Assembly: GCA_001800905.1 (NCBI GenBank)
Contig: MGWH01000006.1
Location: 271,599 to 335,598, forward strand
Direction of reading: 5' to 3'
Length of the DNA stretch: 64,000 bases
Origin: Flavobacteria bacterium GWA2_35_26
GTDB taxonomy: Bacteria > Bacteroidota > Bacteroidia > Flavobacteriales > Flavobacteriaceae
Shown here: one piece after another, positions 63,129-64,000 of the stretch
How the letters are laid out: each line of letters opens with the position of its first letter
How positions within the stretch are numbered: the first letter of the stretch is position 1
Position numbers and translations under genes: made by a program
The notes under the pieces: generated by a model
Database searches by the model: none
What the model saw: only the letters and a program-made list of their open reading frames with translations
Told to the model about the DNA's origin: nothing

Positions 63129-63638
63129 ATGATTGCAAAAGCAGTAGCAGAAGATATTTCATCTTTAAATACACTAATCAACTCGGCTTATCGTGGCGAG
63201 TTTTCCAAAAAAGGCTGGACTACCGAAGCCAATATTTTAGAAGGTAGTAGAACCACCGAAGAAGAATTACTTGAAATCATTCAAGACGCTTCCAACACCA
63301 TTCTTAAATTTTCGGGCAACGGCAAAATTATTGGTTGTGTCCTATTGAAAGCCAAAGCAAACGAATTGTATTTAGGAATGCTAACCGTTTCACCAGAATT
63401 GCAAAATAGTGGTGTCGGAAAAAAATTATTACAACAAGCGGAAATTTTTGCGTCTGAAATGAGTCTACCAAAAATTGTAATGACAGTAATTACAGTTCGT
63501 GAAGAATTGATTGCTTGGTACAAACGAAATGGATATGTGGATACAGGAGCTAGAGAGCCTTTCCCTGTGAGTGATGTTTTTAATCCAACAACAAAGGAAC
63601 CTTTAGAATTTATGGTGTTAGAAAAAATAATCTCATAA
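63129..63638 (+). CDS. GNAT-family N-acetyltransferase
   Basis: A single-domain acetyltransferase of 169 residues. The acetyl-CoA-binding motif A is LTVSPELQNSGVGKKLLQQA near 100 (Q/RxxGxG/A in the form QNSGVG), followed by AWYKRNGYVDTGAREPF (motif B). The substrate is unknown. It may be read from the thr operon, or separately. The terminator at 63753-63784 lies 115 bases downstream. Confidence 0.85.
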   Translation: MIAKAVAEDISSLNTLINSAYRGEFSKKGWTTEANILEGSRTTEEELLEIIQDASNTILKFSGNGKIIGCVLLKAKANELYLGMLTVSPELQNSGVGKKLLQQAEIFASEMSLPKIVMTVITVREELIAWYKRNGYVDTGAREPFPVSDVFNPTTKEPLEFMVLEKIIS

Positions 63639-63641
63639 TTA

Positions 63642-63757
63642 CTATCCCAAACTCAAATACGCTTTTCCTAAATACGAAATGATATCCGAAGCGATAAAAG
63701 ATTGATAGCCTGTTTCAGGTAAGGCAATATCCGTCGTCAAACCGTTAATACTAAATC
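63642..63757 (-). pseudogene. Decayed C-terminal gene fragment
   Basis: On the minus strand a frame reads [18 protein letters not shown] then [20 protein letters not shown] before a TAG at 63642-63644, about 38 residues, with a TGA stop just upstream near 63763. The segment looks like the authentic C-terminus of an enzyme but has no start and no rest of the gene. I do not recognise the family. It lies between the thr operon and the rRNA operon. Confidence 0.35.
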
Positions 63758-63784
63758 CTCAATTTATACTTGGGGATTTTTTTT
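63753..63784 (+). terminator. Terminator downstream of the thr/acetyltransferase transcript
   Basis: AAATCCTC / GGGGATTT stem with an 11-base loop, followed by T8. Confidence 0.75.
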
Positions 63785-63810
63785 GTAGCACCATTATACT
63801 TCCTGAATAC

Positions 63811-63877
63811 TAATTGTCCCGCTATCCGCGCTACGCGGTAGCTTGCTACTCCCGAAGTGTCGGGACGGGGCTATTAC
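63811..63877 (+). repeat. Flavobacterial intergenic repeat, copy 2
   Basis: Plus-strand TGTCCCGCTATCCGCGCTAC, then GTAGC/GCTAC and TCCCGA/TCGGGA hairpins, then CGGGGCTA. The conserved core TCCYGCTRTCCGC and the GGGCTA end match copy 1 at 14990-15067, in opposite orientation. The interior differs, so the conserved ends frame a variable hairpin. Confidence 0.6.
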
Positions 63878-63924
63878 AAGTCGTGGTGTATTTCAGTTGA
63901 AGTAAACCAGGATGTATCCAAAAC

Positions 63925-63957
63925 AAAAAACCCCGTTTCGTTAGAAACAGGGTTTTC
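63925..63957 (-). terminator. rRNA operon terminator
   Basis: On the minus strand AAACCCTGTTTC-TAAC-GAAACGGGG followed by T6, about 10 bases downstream of the 5S 3' end. Confidence 0.85.
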
Positions 63958-63964
63958 ATAAAGA

Positions 63965-64000
63965 AAGGCGACGACATACTCTCCCACATAACTGCAGTAC
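63965..64000 (-). rRNA. rrf: 5S rRNA, 3' end only
   Basis: The minus strand reads GTACTGCAGTTATGTGGGAG then AGTATGTCGTCGCC, the typical end of flavobacterial 5S rRNA (TATGTGGGAGAGTA...GTCGCC). The rest of the gene and the remaining rrn operon lie beyond the window end. The 3' boundary is approximate. Confidence 0.85.

Overview
The window looks like a chromosomal segment of a Flavobacterium-type bacterium (Bacteroidota, Flavobacteriaceae). The reasons are low GC, promoters of the form TTG-N18-20-TAnnTTTG, weak Shine-Dalgarno signals, a green-type proteorhodopsin beside blh, bacillithiol synthesis (bshA), a flavobacterial thr operon with a leader peptide, and a recognisable Bacteroidota SRP RNA. 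No phage, transposase, plasmid or CRISPR genes were found. Most of the window is core genome.

Region by region. 1-1.9 kb: pyrR-pyrB and a partial conserved gene (minus strand). 1.9-6.2 kb: an ABC-F ATPase, a sugar MFS transporter and a small transaldolase. 6.3-8.1 kb: proteorhodopsin and the retinal-forming dioxygenase blh, divergently arranged, forming a light-driven proton pump module. 8.1-13.7 kb: an SDR, the 4.5S SRP RNA (ffs), a glutaminyl cyclotransferase lipoprotein, a coiled-coil membrane protein, an arginase-like protein and an RhlE-type helicase. 13.7-17.5 kb: a dicarboxylate/amino-acid symporter, aroC and bshA. 17.5-26.0 kb: a long minus-strand envelope run (amidase, MCE protein, two Fe-S proteins, a conserved small protein, a GH3/beta-lactamase fusion lipoprotein, PAP2 phosphatase). 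26.1-37.1 kb: lptD, ridA, an N-acetylglucosamine-kinase-like gene, gap, pfkA and a giant TamB-like gene. 37.2-46.4 kb: tsaD, rsmE, a SpoU methylase, an AI-2E-family permease, a THUMP-like methyltransferase, small secreted proteins, a VanX-like dipeptidase, a thioredoxin-fold protein and umuDC. 46.4-46.7 kb: a tRNA-Ser/Pro/Arg cluster. 46.9-57.7 kb: thiolase, an NlpC/P60 hydrolase, a TPR protein with gyrA, clpC, and a Pit phosphate transporter with its DUF47 partner. 58.1-63.6 kb: thr leader peptide, thrA, thrB, thrC and an acetyltransferase. 63.6-64 kb: a decayed gene fragment, a flavobacterial intergenic repeat, and the 3' end of an rRNA operon (5S) on the minus strand.

The least ordinary items are these: the threonine-rich leader peptide whose ATG lies only a few bases past its promoter; a structured intergenic repeat present twice (near 15.0 kb and 63.8 kb) and, from memory, common in Flavobacterium; a TamB gene with no ATG, GTG or TTG ahead of its membrane anchor; an arginase-family protein lacking canonical metal ligands; and an ABC-F protein whose second Walker A is destroyed. 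I found no clearly new multi-gene system. Start coordinates were moved inward where the family and the promoter positions required it, and each such choice is stated in the entry.
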